A DNA stretch of 64,000 bases, from positions 3,745,501-3,809,500 of the forward strand of contig CM072345.1 of NCBI GenBank assembly GCA_036874045.1, given 5' to 3'. The stretch is from Cymodocea nodosa (taxonomy: Eukaryota > Streptophyta > Magnoliopsida > Alismatales > Cymodoceaceae). Made by a program: the position numbers and the translations under genes. The notes beneath the pieces were generated by a model. It was given only the letters and a program-made list of their open reading frames with translations. It searched no databases and was not told the origin of the DNA. Within the stretch, counting starts at the first letter, position 1. The number at the start of each line of letters is the position of its first letter. Shown piece after piece: positions 53,119 through 64,000 of this stretch.

Positions 53119-54440
53119 CTAAGTAAAGCTCGAGTAGTCCTCTACTCTGACTTCTTCTGTAATTCCAACGGAGCTTTTTGGTGTTTTCAGAATAGGTCTA
53201 AGTCTTTGTTCATTTACTTTAAATATATTCTGATTTTTAGGATTTTCAATTTCAATAGCTCCATAAGGATAAATATTTCGAACAATGTAAAGTCCTGCCC
53301 ATCTAGATCTTAATTTTCCTGGATGGTAATGGAGTCTAGCCATATAAAGATATACTTCTTGTCCTATTTCAAAGCTTTTTGGAATAATTTTTCTATCATG
53401 CTAGAATTTCATTTTCTCTTTTTCTCTTACAGTCTTCGAATAAGCTTCATTTCTAAATTCTTCTAATTCAATTAATTGCATATTTCTATTTTCAGCAGCT
53501 TGATTTAAATTAGTGTTCAGAGTTTTTAATGCCCAATAAGCTTTATGTTCTATTTTAGCAGGTAAATGACAACTTTTTCCATATACTAGCCTAAAAGGTG
53601 ACATACCTAAGCTTATTTTATAAGCAGTTCTATAAGCCCAAAGTGCATCTATCAATCTATTAGCCCAATCTGTTCTAGTAGGATTTACTACTTTTTCTAA
53701 GATTAACTTAATTTGTTTGTTTGCACTTTCTACTTGTCCACTTGTTTGTGGATGATATGATGTTGCAATTTTGTGGTTTACTCCATATTTCTTCATTAAG
53801 GCTTCAAAACTTCTATTATAGAAATGAGTTCCTCTATCACTGATAATAGCTTTAGGTATTCCAAATCTGGCAAATATATTGGTTCTTATAAATTGTATTA
53901 CCACTTTGTTGTCATTAGTTTTTGTAGGAATAGCTTCTATCCATTTAGATACATAATCCACCCCCAACAATATGTAATTAAATTGATTAGACATAGGAAA
54001 TGGACCCATAAAATCTATTCCCCACACATCAAAGATTTCAACCTCAACAATAGGATTAAGAGGCATCATATTCCTCTTTGATATTCTTCCTATTTGTTGA
54101 CATCTTAAACAACTTAAGCAATATTTATGAGCATCTTTGAATAGTGTTGGCCAATAAAATCCACATTGCAGAATTTTTGTAGTAGTTTTCCTTGAACCAA
54201 AATGCCCTCCACAAGCTTAGTCATGACAGAAAGACAATATGCTTGGATATTCAGTTTCTGGAACACACCTCCTTAAAACTAGATCAGGACATTTCTTAAA
54301 TAAGTATGGGTCTTCCCAATAGTAATATTTTACTCTTGAGAAAAATAATTTCTTATCCTGTCTATTCCAATCCTTAGGTGTTAAACTAGTAACTAAATAA
54401 TTAACTATGTCTGCATACCAAGGTATTGTGTTGATGGTCA
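53119..54440 (-). pseudogene. Athila-4 integrase
   Basis: It shows the zinc-binding Cys pair ([13 protein letters not shown]), the catalytic Asp residues in WGIDFMGP and SDRGTHF, and the Glu in GQVESANK, then SRWAGLYIV and the closing VEDYSSFT. Stops replace Gln in CHDQA (54217) and Trp in KFWHD (53401). Otherwise it is very close to the Athila-2 integrase. Confidence 0.88.
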
Positions 54441-55853
54441 TTAATTGTTCATCAGGAAAATTATCCTTAATTTCAATATTTGTAATCTTGATAAATGATC
54501 TGCTACTACATTCTCACAACATTTTTTATCTTTAATTTCTAGATCAAATTCTTGTAATAATAATATCCATCGGATCAATCTAGGCTTAGTCTCTTTTTTC
54601 TTTATTAGATGTTTTAGAGCTGAATGATCCATGTATACTATTACTTTAGCTCCAATCAGATATGATCTAAACTTTTCTAAAGCAAGCACAACAGCTAATA
54701 ATTCTTTTTCAGTAGTTGTGTAATTAACTTGAGCATCATTTAAGGTTTTGCTTGCATAATGAATCACTCTAGGAGATTTTTCTATCTTTTGTCCTAACAC
54801 TGCTCCTACAGCAAAATCAGAAGCAACGCACATTAATTCAAATGAATGGTTCCAATCAGGTGCTTCAATTATAGGAGTTGAAATTAAGCTAGTCTTAAGT
54901 CTGAAAAATGCTTCCTTGCAATTTTTATCAAAGTTAAATGGAACATCTTTTAATAGATTAGTTAAAGGTCTAGCTATCTTGATAAAGTCTTTAATAAATC
55001 TTCGATAAAAACCAGCATGTCCTAGAAATGATCTAATATCTTTTATTGATTTAGGTTCAAGTAGGTTAGAAATTACTTCTATTTTAGCTTTATTTATTTC
55101 CAACCCTTTCTTAGAAACAACATGCCCTAAGACTATTCCTTGTTTAACCATGAAGTGACATTTTTCCCAATTTAACACCAGATTTTTTTTCACACAACGT
55201 TTTAATATTAGGTCTAAATTTTTTAAACAAACTTCATATGAGTTGCCATATATAGTAAAATCATCCATAAATATTTCTAAAAAATCTTCAGTCATTCTAG
55301 TAAATATACCTTGCATACACCTTTGAAAGGTAGCTGGTGCATTGCATAATCCGAATGACATTCTCTTAAAAGCATAAGTTCCATTAGGACAGGTGAAAGT
55401 TGTTTTCTCTTGATCCTCTAATGCTATTGGAATTTGATTATAACCTGAATACCCGTCTAGGAAATAAAAATATTCTTGCCCTGCTAATCTTTTCAACATT
55501 TGATCTATAAAAGGTAAGGGAAAATGATCTTTCCTAGTCACAACATTCAGCTTTCTATAGTCTATACATACTCTCCAGCCTAATTGAATTCTAGTAGGTA
55601 TCAAGTCTTGACTTTCATTCCTAATAACTGTTAATCCTGATTTCTTGGGAACTACATGGATTGGACTAACCCACGAGCTATCAGAAATCGGATAAATTAT
55701 GTTATTATCTAACCATTTCACTATTTCCTTCCTAACAACTTCTTTAAGGTTTGGATTTAATCTCCTCTCAGGAATTCTAACAGGTTTAGCATTCTCTTCT
55801 AAATATATGTGGTGACAGCATAAAGTCGAACTTAACCCTTTTATATTAGTCAT
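54441..55853 (-). pseudogene. Athila-4 reverse transcriptase and RNase H (open frame)
   Basis: An open 470-codon frame spans the whole RT and RNase [16 protein letters not shown], the [15 protein letters not shown] block, the catalytic FMDDFTIYG (about 55265), [10 protein letters not shown], the HSALKHL region and NVVADHLSR. This is the only RT of the window with no stop in its catalytic part. The RNase H motif TDHS reads MDHS here, replacing a conserved residue. A frame change at the end (near 54480) separates it from integrase. Confidence 0.88.
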
Positions 55854-56261
55854 AGTCTATCCTATTGCTTCTTTATAACTTTTTACTACATCTTTTAATT
55901 TAGCTATTTGATCCTCTTTTAAATCTGAAGCAATAATGATTGGACAGGTTCGTTTCTCTTCCAGAAATATATAGGTTAATTCAAGAGGTAAATGTTTTAA
56001 TTCTAAATGTTGCCCATGAGAAGCTAAAGCTCCTAATTGAACATCATCATTTTCTAAATGAATTTTTTCCAAATCTCCTTTTATATTTATGCTTTCACTT
56101 TCCTCTAAAGTTTCAGAATTGATTTGCCTATTTAATTCTTCTTGAATCACATCATCTAACATATCTCTTTCATCCTCTAAAAAGTCTATGGTATGTAAGG
56201 ACATTTCTATCTCCTCAAACCTTTATGGTTTGAAAATATTTAACTGAGTATCCTCATTACC
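55854..56261 (-). pseudogene. Athila-4 protease-RT linker
   Basis: This acidic linker (SLHTIDFLEDE, EELNRQINSETLEESES) aligns with 32520-32868 and 56340-56710. The protease proper is absent: homology begins at GNEDTQ, right at the head-to-head joint. Confidence 0.8.
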
Positions 56262-56273
56262 TATTGATAAAAA

Positions 56274-57653
56274 CTGGAGTAATGAAGTTAGTTAGCATAT
56301 GGTAATGAGGATACTCAATTAAACATTTTCAAACCAGAAAAGTTTGAGGAGTTAGAAATGTCCTTACATACTATAGACTTTTTAGCAGATGAAGGAGATA
56401 TGCTAGATGATGTGATTCAAGAAGAATTAAATAGGTAACTCAATTCTGAAACTTTAGAAGAAAGTGAAAGCATAAATATAGAAGGAGATTAGGAAGAAAT
56501 TAATTTAGAAAATGATGATGTTCAATTAGGAGCTCTAGCTTCTCATGGGCAACATTTAGAATTAAAACATTTACCTCCTAAATTAACCTATATATTTCTA
56601 GAAGAAAAATGAACATGTCTAATCATTATTGATTCAGATTTAAAAGAGGATCAAATTGCTAAATTAAAAGATGTAGTAAAAACTTATAAAGAAGCAATAG
56701 GATGGACTATGACTGAAATAAAAGGGTTAAGTGCAACTTTATGCTGTCACCACATATATTTAGAAGAGAATGCTAAACCAGTTAAAATTCCTGAGAGGAG
56801 ATTAAATCCAAACATTAAAGAAGTAGTCAGGAAGGAAATAGTGAAATAGTTAGATAATGACATAATTTATTTGATTTCTGATAGCTCATGGGTTAGTCCA
56901 ATCCATGTAGTTCCCAAGAAATCAGGATTAACAGTTATTAGGAATGAAAGTCAAGACTTGATACCTACTAGAATTCAATCAAGCTGAAGAGTGTGCATAG
57001 ACTATAGAAAGTTGAATGCAGTGACTAGGAAAGATCATTTGCCCTTACCTTTCATAGATCAAATGCTAGAAAAATTAGCATGGCAAGAATATTTCTGTTT
57101 CCTAGACGGGTATTTAGGATATAACCAAGTCCTAGTAGCATTAGAGGATCAAGAGAAAACAACTTTCACCTGCCCTAATGGAACTTATGCTTTTAAGAGA
57201 ATGCCATTCAGATTATGCAATGCACTAGCCACCTTTCAAAGGTGTATGCAGGGCATATTCATTAGAATGACTGATGATTTTTTAGAAATATTTATGGATG
57301 ATTTTACTGTTTATGGAATTTCATTTGAAGTGTGCTTAAATAATTTAGACCAAGTATTAAAACACTATGTGGAAAAAAGCCTGGTTCTAAATTGGGAAAA
57401 ATGTCACTTCATGGTTAAAAAAAGGATTAGTCTTGGGACATGTTGTTTCAAAGAGAGGGTTAGAAGTTGATAAAGCTAAAATAGAAGTAATTTCTAATCT
57501 ACCAGAACCTAAATCAGTAAAAGATATTAGATCATTTCTAGGACATGCTGGATTTTATAGAAGATTCATTAAAGACTTTAGCAAAATAGCTAGACCTTTA
57601 ACTAATCTATTAAAAGATGTCCCATTCAACTTTGATAAAAATTGCAAAGAAGC
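56274..57653 (+). pseudogene. Athila-5 pol fragment: linker, RT and thumb
   Basis: This plus-strand fragment begins at GVMKLAYGNEDTQ and covers the linker, RT with a complete FMDDF motif (about 57290) and the start of the connection ([12 protein letters not shown]). It ends in NFDKNCKEA, where a Copia A LTR is inserted. Stops occur near 56437, 56491, 56611, 56849 and 56985, with a frameshift near 57420. It shares variants such as ASHGQHLELKHL with Athila-4 against Athila-2, so the two facing copies are close relatives. Confidence 0.85.
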
Positions 57654-58590
57654 TGTAGGATCGTATGGCTACACAAGAGGGGGGTGAATTGTGTATTTTT
57701 AATATTTTCTGAAATATAATTGAAACATTAATTCTCAAAAACAAGTTGAGACATTATTTTCGTAAAATCATTTTTATTCAAGGTTTCAATTACAATATAC
57801 AATTCAATTTTCCTCAGAAATTGTAGATGCAATTATAATTCGATACCATATTTCATCTATACAATTTCATAACTACAAACAGAGAAAACTAATTTGCGGA
57901 ATTTAAAACATTTCTCCCTGTTTGAGATCTTTCTTCTTCTTCTTCTTCTTTCTTCTTCAGCAATTCTTCAGTGACGAATATCTTGTCTTTTTATGCTTCA
58001 CCGAATTTGCTTTCTTCTGATACTTCAAATCTTCAGTGACATAAATAATACCTTTTTCTGCTTCACTGAATTTTCTTCCACCTGAGAGATTTTCCCCAAA
58101 GAGTGTTTTTGATCCCTGAAAAGATTTTTCTTTTGATGTGTAGGGATAGTTTGATCCTTGAAAAGATTTTCATTTTGTGTGCAAGGATAATTTGATCAAC
58201 GAGAATTCTTTGCCATTTATACTGTATGTTAACTTCATGCATATCCTCCACGTTTAATCACTACTAGTTTTCCACTTCTTCACATCTTTGCTTTTTCCTT
58301 CATCGAAACACACATGTTCTAACCCACGTTTATATTTCGAATTTTCTTTAATCATCGGTCTTGGATCTCTAAAAAATTTCCTGCAAAATAAACTTTCTCG
58401 TCCAAAAAATTTTTCATTAGTGTAATAAGAAGTCGTTACTTTAAATGTTAACTAAATGAGTAACACAAGTAGATATTAACTTAACGTTTCTACCTTAACG
58501 AGTTCCTCATGTGCTAATTCACGTAACTAATACTGTAGACAACTCAATGAACTAAATCCGTGGTGTTATGGATAACTCAACGAACCAGCT
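57654..58590 (-). repeat. Copia A-3 LTR, 3' part, minus strand
   Basis: On the minus strand this ends GATCCTACA at 57654 and matches Copia A LTRs (for example TATAAATGG-like at 58215, Ser-rich repeats of GAAGAA at 57945). It lies in Athila-5; GAAGC at 57649-57653 is the likely target-site copy, its partner being outside the window. The LTR is interrupted at 58590 by Copia C. Confidence 0.85.
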
Positions 58591-59803
58591 TGTAGGATCG
58601 TTTGTATCACAAGAGGGGGGGTGAATTGTGTCTTTAGTAATTAAACTAGTGGATAAAACAAGAGCACAAAACACTCGTAAATGAAATTCTATTCTTTTAT
58701 TTCAAGACAGAATTTACAATATCTTTTCAGCTCAATTCCCTTCTTGACAGTTTTGATACAGTAATTTTTGATATACAATTCAAATAGGAAAACAAAGCTC
58801 TTTTTCAAAACTAATTTTGAATTATATAAAACCTAATCTTTATGCACACAACACTTTTCTTTCTCTTTGCTCAGCTTCTGTATCTATTCTTCTACAGTTG
58901 TCGAATTTCCAAACTTCTTGCGTTTGCAGCTCCTTTTCTAAAATTGCTTGGAATTTCGAACTTCTTCTGATGTTGGAGAACCTTTTAGAATATGAATATT
59001 CAAACTTAACTTTTCAGTTAGGGATCCAGATTGAATATTCAGACTTGGTTTTTGAGATTGGGATCCTCTATTATAATATAGCTCGTACTCTCTATTTGTA
59101 GTCGAACTCTGTTGTCTTTCACATTCAACATGTTCATCCACTTGATCCACAATCCATAATCCACATACTAATTTTCTCTTTAATCCAAATTACTTTCTAT
59201 TTAAATTTCCACTTTCTTTACAAACAATCTGAGTTTCCACGATCTCCACTTGTAGATTCACCGAAATTTTATCTTCCTAGAGTCTTGTAGAATATCTTCT
59301 AAGTCTTCGATTTAGTTGAACATTTATCCTTTAACTCTTGTCAAAACTCGAACACTTATCCTTTAACTCTTCGAGTTCTTACACCTGCAAAACACGTGAC
59401 TAAACAAGGAAACTTATCTGTTCGTTAGTCCTTTTATAAAACTCGAACAGTTATCTATCCATGCGTATAAAAACTCGAACAGTTATCTAACTATTCGATT
59501 TTTCATTACCGAACGCACATGGAAAACACGTGACAACTTAAAACATTAAAAACACATGTGAGGATAACTTAACTATACGAGTTTTTAACATAAAGTATTC
59601 GACAAAAATGAAACGTTAACTATTCGAAAGTTTAACTATTGCAAATCTAGCTCTTCGGAAATCTTTAATTTATCCGACATAAAAATGAAACTTTCTGATA
59701 ATCTGTTAACTATTATACTTAGAGAAATATACTTAGAGAATATTATGTAGACTTATTTAAATACGTTAATAAAGCATACATCTTCAAAATTAAATACCTA
59801 ACA
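58591..59803 (-). repeat. 3' LTR of Copia C
   Basis: On the minus strand it runs from TGTTAGGTATT, right after a polypurine tract, to GATCCTACA (1213 bp). The last 40 bases resemble the Copia A LTR end, otherwise the two are unlike. TCGAACAGTTATCTAACTAT-type inverted pairs fill 59300-59660. CAGCT at 58586-58590 is the likely target-site copy. Confidence 0.85.
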
Positions 59804-60129
59804 ATCTCTCCTTTTTTGATGATATAAAAACCTAATAAGTCACATAATTTATATCTCCCCCTTTTCGGCATTATAAAAAAGTAAACAAACTATTTTCTCC
59901 TCCTTTAGGAAGTTAAGTGTTATAAATGTAAGGAAGGATATCTTACTAAGTATATATTAATCAAAACGATAGCGTCAATCATACATAGGATTTATGGATT
60001 AAGCAAAAACTGTTTAATATCATAAACTGTGAAAAATAATCACGTAACTTTAAAATCAGTAAATAGTTTACATAATGATTTTGGTTACAAATTACAAAAA
60101 ATAAATCATGTAATACATAATTTGTATAA
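59804..60129 (-). other. 3' untranslated region of Copia C
   Basis: No gene. On the minus strand polypurine tracts occur at about 59905-59915 (AAAGGAGGAG), 59851-59862 (AAAAGGGGGAG) and 59804-59816 (AAAAAAGGAGAGAT), the last touching the LTR. This is the Sirevirus multi-tract pattern again. Confidence 0.75.
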
Positions 60130-62631
60130 TCACAAGCCTCTTTGTCTTCGAAAAATATCAATTAGGGTATCTGAAATTGTCTTTGCAATATTTGTACTAA
60201 CTCTGTTTATCTGATCAAGTAATGTCTGATCTAAATCATTTTAAGAAACTTGTGATGGTTGCTGTAAAAATTCAGTATATATGTCTGTATCTATTCCTGT
60301 ATGTATTTCTCTATGTATACCTTGTTGTATATCTGCATGTATATCTTGTTGTATATCTGTATGTTGCTGTGTTTCTGTAAATTCTGTGGAATGTTGCTGT
60401 GTTTGCTGAACCTGTTGTTGTTGTCTGAGGATAGGTGTATCTGCCGCATGGTATTTTTGGAGTTCCTTTGTAGAGAAAGATCATGACTTTAATCTTTTCT
60501 GTGGCCAAGGTGTAATATCAGTTCACCTGTATATGGTTGATTAATGCGTATGTAGCATAAAGACAACATCTACCAACTTCTGCCCCATGACCAAACCTCT
60601 GAAACAATGTAGCATGCAATATTTTTACAATAAAACGTGCTTGGCCATTTGAGTCATTTAGTAATGTCAATGGTTTGTTGGTAGTTGGATCTTTGGCTAA
60701 ACTTGTAATGTCCCATCCCAATCGATAAACCTGTTTTCTTTCTGATAATTTAACTCCTTCATTTTTCAGACTAAGTACCTGATGAAGTAAATCTGGAGTT
60801 AAATATATGTCATTTTCTTGTATATTAGAAACAGGAATACCTTCTTCCATTGTTAAGTTTGAGTAAAAACAACTAAGAAGTTCGGGTATAGCAAGATGGC
60901 CTGGATGTTGTGGAAGTAGAGTCAACAAGCCTTGAAATTCAAACAGTTCACGTATGTGCGCCATCCCTTCAAACTTAACTGGTCTTGAATATAAAATTGT
61001 AAAAGTTTTATATGTCCGAAATTTGTCATAATAGGAATTATTTCTGAACCATAATAGTGTATTTGCATCTAAACTCTATTTAGGATTAGGTATTTTCCTG
61101 TCATGATGTTTTGATCTGGTATATTATCAACAACATCTATATTGTCAGATCTTTCAGAACTGGTGGAATTTCTATCAAAACTAGTATAAATGTCTAAAAT
61201 ATCTGTTATTGTCGTATCAATAATCTGCTGAATTTCTTCTGTTTGTTCTTCTGGAAACATTTCAGTAGCAACAGTCTCTGTAACAATCTGTATATCAGCA
61301 ACCTGTATATCTATATGTGATCTATACAACTGTCTCTGTATGAAAGAATGTTCTATATCTGTCTGTGGAATAGAATCATCTGGTATTTCTGAAATTTGTA
61401 TATGTGAGACATTGGTAGTATTATATTCTATTTGTAACTGTGTATGTTGTTGATTATATACATTTATCAACAAGTATACGATATATTGTAACAGACATAA
61501 TCATAAATATAAAGTGTAGTATAAGCAACTGTACCAAAATTCAAAAGTCTCTATTCGAGATACAGTAAGAGGAAGAATATCTGTACATTCCTCTTCAGAT
61601 GAAATATCTTCAAAATTCATAGACTCAGTGTCTATGTCATCAATAATATCATCAAATTTGATATCATCTGTATATATATCATCAAAATTTCCTACATTCT
61701 CACTTTCCGTAGGAAAAGAATGTGTGCTTGCAGCATTGTGTGAAAAATTGTCCATTGTATTAAAAGATACATTATGCACTAATGTGACACAATACCTTAG
61801 AGTATATGCTTGTAAGCCAATATTTGTCACATCTACTAGGATTCCTGACAAAAATGTCTGTCCAGCTTCTACAATGGAGCATAGTTTTCCATTTTTCACT
61901 GATTCTTCTTTTTGCTGCAATATTCCTTATACACTTGCAGTTAGTCCAAAATATTCAATTATCTTTTTCTTTGTCCGACTATATGTCTGTAGTGTTTCAG
62001 GTTGTTTAGGAGGTTCTAAAATTGTCTTAATTTCTCCTGTTAAAGGCACCTGTTGTCTTGATGGTCCTTCACCATGATGCCTAGGTGGTAATAATGGAAT
62101 ATAGAGTTTTAAGCTCTCCACCTCTGCCATTTTGAGTTGATAAACTCTTTGTCCTTCACTTCGAAGGCTCATTTTGCTAATGGCAGTTTTCTGTTCATCG
62201 ATATACTATTTAATATCATCTAAAATAGCTGGGGGAAAATAATGTTGGGAATACAAGGATTGTAATTCCCTATTTGCATTTTCGATCATTGGTCCCCACT
62301 TCTTTCCATAATAAGTGATAGATTGTACTGATGTCTCTAGTATATGTCTAGAACTTACAACCGCAGGGTTAGGTTGTAAATTTCTTTTCCATAAATGCAA
62401 TGCGGAAAGTTCAATCTGTTTTAGTCTAAATTGTGTTTCAGCATAATTTTGAATAAATTTCCAACAGAAATTTTTCTCATCTTGAACAGCTTTTCTGATT
62501 TCGTGTAGTACTTCGTTTGAAAAAGTGTACCTGGAGTAAATATTGTTGATTTCATTCTGCATTTTCTAAAGTTCCAGCTCTCTTTTCTGCACTTTGGTCA
62601 TTCTACCACGTCCTCTTCCACGTCCTGACAT
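60130..62631 (-). pseudogene. Copia C accessory ORF (env-like position), broken
   Basis: The start is MSGRGRGRGRMTKVQKRELE at 62631, an Arg/Gly basic N-terminus like Copia A, with a stop soon after (about 62568). Then come a helical region (62562-62206), an acidic middle (61920-61069) and the conserved domain (60964-60518: MAHIRELFEFQGLLTLLP, CFYSNL, a LSLKNEG block, ARFIVKILHATLFQRFGHGAEV, CCLYATYALI). A Gln/His/Ile-rich repeat stretch (60440-60270) and a C-terminal helix with a basic end (DIFRRQRGL) follow. Stops or frame changes occur near 62206, 61927, 61501 and 61069. The plan equals that of Copia A despite low identity; function unknown. Confidence 0.75.
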
Positions 62632-64000
62632 TGTTGATTAATCTTCGCTTTGCACTGTAGAACTTAGTGGAAGGAAAGATTGTGAAGTTAGGGTTTTACC
62701 AAGGTAGAAACACGAAAGGTTGTTAGGAAAACATTCATAACTCTCCGAGTTTATAAATGGACAAACAGATTCAATCATTGAAATCATAAATATAAGATCC
62801 GTTACTGATAAATAACTCGAGTGCTTGCAATAACTGTACAAGTTTTACAACTAACAATTGCAGAATACTTAGCGTAATTGTGCATATAAAGAAAATAACT
62901 TCAGGCTAAGTGAAAAAGTGAGAAAACTCAAAAACTTATGATAACTGTTCGAGTTTCTCGAAGGAATAGGTGTGAAAACTCGAAGATTTAGACATAACTG
63001 TTCGAGTTTCGACTGAGACATTATAAAGCAATGAAATTCAACACGTGCATAATTTGAACTTAAGGTGCTCAGAAAGTTTCGGAGACTTATAAACCTAACT
63101 ATCCGATGCTTAGGTGCATTTCGGAGAGTTACAGATAACCTTCCGAAAGATAACTTAAGTCAATCGTCTAGATCACGACACGTGTACTTAAGCAGTTTTA
63201 TAATAAAGAGATGTTTTAGACAGTTACCAATCTAACTTTCCGATGCCTAGACGCATTTCGAAGAGTTACAGATAACTTACCGAAAATCCACTTAAGTCAT
63301 GCATTATGGTTTTGACACGTGTACTTCAGGAAATAATAAAATAGTCTATTGAACGTTTTAAAACACAACTGCCTAATACTTGTAATATAACTTGCCGAAA
63401 CAAAGAAAATTCGGATACTTAAGAATTAAAATACCTGCAAGTCACCGACAGTTTAGAAATGTACTTAATTAAGGTGTATTTCCTGAAATTATGTAGATTC
63501 TTTCATGAAAACAAATAATAGTTCAAAAGCTATGAATTATTATACGAGAAATTGCTCCCCCTACATAAATGTAGTGTAAAGAATCTATGACATACTTAAT
63601 TTGGGTTGCCAAGCCCTAAGTAGAGTTGGCTTAAAACGGTCAAAAAGCTTACTTAAAGAGGATGCTAAGCCTTAAATAGATTTGAGTCTCTCTTCTTCTT
63701 TTTTTAATTTGAATGAAATACAGAAAGTAGTAGAGTTAACAATTTAGACTTTTTGGCTTTTATCTTATTCAATTTACAAAAGATAATTCATAGAGATATA
63801 CCTACAGAAACTTAAAAGATTTCAATAATGAGTACACAACTTAAGACAAATAAATATCGTACATTATGTGTAAAGAGTAGATAATAACAAAAATAATAAG
63901 GATTATATGCACAGATTATGTCAGGATTGTTATAACACCTTGAAAGATAAATTAAGCTTGAGTACATTGCCCCTTTTTTTTTCTTTTTTTTTATATATTC
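62632..64000 (-). other. pol-aORF spacer of Copia C, homologous to Athila LTR U3
   Basis: No gene. On the minus strand 63600 down to 63050 aligns with the start of the Athila LTR (44870 to 44160 in Athila-4; 28790-29160 in Athila-2): CACGTGT boxes, ACTTAAGT, TTCGGTAAGTTA / TAACTCTTCGAAA and GCATCGGA units in the same order. A polypurine TAGGGGGAGCA lies at 63563-63553, in the place where Athila has its polypurine tract before the LTR. The pol gene of Copia C is outside the window. Confidence 0.7.

Larger units (their letters stand above)
42739..56261 (-). mobile_element. Athila-4, Gypsy/Athila element, 5'-truncated
   Basis: The minus-strand order is protease-RT linker, RT, RNase H, integrase, palindromic spacer, TATTTAAA, accessory ORF, TATA, intron, gag capsid part, intron, F-box gene, 3' UTR, polypurine tract, LTR. 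It is cut at 56261 by a head-to-head joint with Athila-5, so the 5' LTR, zinc knuckle and protease are missing. It supplies the 3' half of the family structure, complementary to Athila-2. Most frames have one or a few stops. Confidence 0.85.

Noticed and set aside
58817-59101. 94-codon plus-strand frame within the Copia C LTR
   Set aside because: Low-complexity, antisense to the LTR, no homologous frame elsewhere in the window; consistent with chance in AT-rich DNA.

Overview
This window is nuclear repeat DNA of a flowering plant, probably a eudicot, and nearly all of it is nested, broken LTR retrotransposons. The evidence is very AT-rich DNA, tRNA-iMet and tRNA-Asp primer-binding sites, Sirevirus-type Copia proteins (Gag with a KALKVTW block and coiled coil, YVDD reverse transcriptase) and Athila/Tat-type Gypsy proteins (LRSG motif, FMDD reverse transcriptase). 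I found no ordinary host gene, tRNA, rRNA or CRISPR. The species cannot be named from this sequence.

Five families or subfamilies are present. Copia A (Sirevirus-like) occurs as A-0 (2875-5385), A-1 (3809-19261, both LTRs present), A-2 (19718-24593, truncated) and A-3 (LTR at 57654-58590). Copia B (Sirevirus-like, minus) spans 26221-41868 with a 5-bp target-site duplication, plus a solo LTR piece at 19262-19717. Copia C (minus) occupies 58591-64000 and runs out of the window. The Gypsy/Athila family has five copies: Athila-3 (1-2874, minus), Athila-1 (24594-42700, split by Copia B), Athila-2 (28668-39388, plus, inside Copia B), Athila-4 (42739-56261, minus) and Athila-5 (56274-57653, plus).

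Layout from left to right: Athila-3 fragment; end of Copia A-0 sharing one LTR with complete A-1, which carries a 2.6-kb internal tandem duplication; Copia B LTR piece; Copia A-2; left part of the Athila-1 LTR; Copia B 3' LTR and pol end; Athila-2; Copia B gag, PBS and 5' LTR; right part of the Athila-1 LTR with PBS and start of the coding region; an inverted joint to Athila-4 (LTR, 3' UTR, F-box gene, gag, accessory ORF, pol); a head-to-head joint to Athila-5; Copia A-3 LTR; Copia C.

Most unusual is the Athila family. Combining Athila-2 (5' end) and Athila-4 (3' end), the inferred order is LTR, PBS, zinc knuckle, protease, RT, RNase H, integrase, accessory ORF, gag capsid domain, F-box protein, 3' UTR, PPT, LTR. 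The capsid-like gag part thus lies behind pol, next to a probably captured host F-box gene. Each block has its own TATA-like promoter, and the gag/F-box block has two conserved intron-like intervals. The accessory ORF is homologous to one at the env-like position of Copia A and C. Non-coding pieces (a 1-kb spacer module, a U3 segment, and palindromes built on CGTTGAGTTA/TAACTCAACG) are also shared between these Gypsy and Copia elements, which points to module exchange across superfamilies. No copy has an undamaged pol, so any current activity would need helpers elsewhere.
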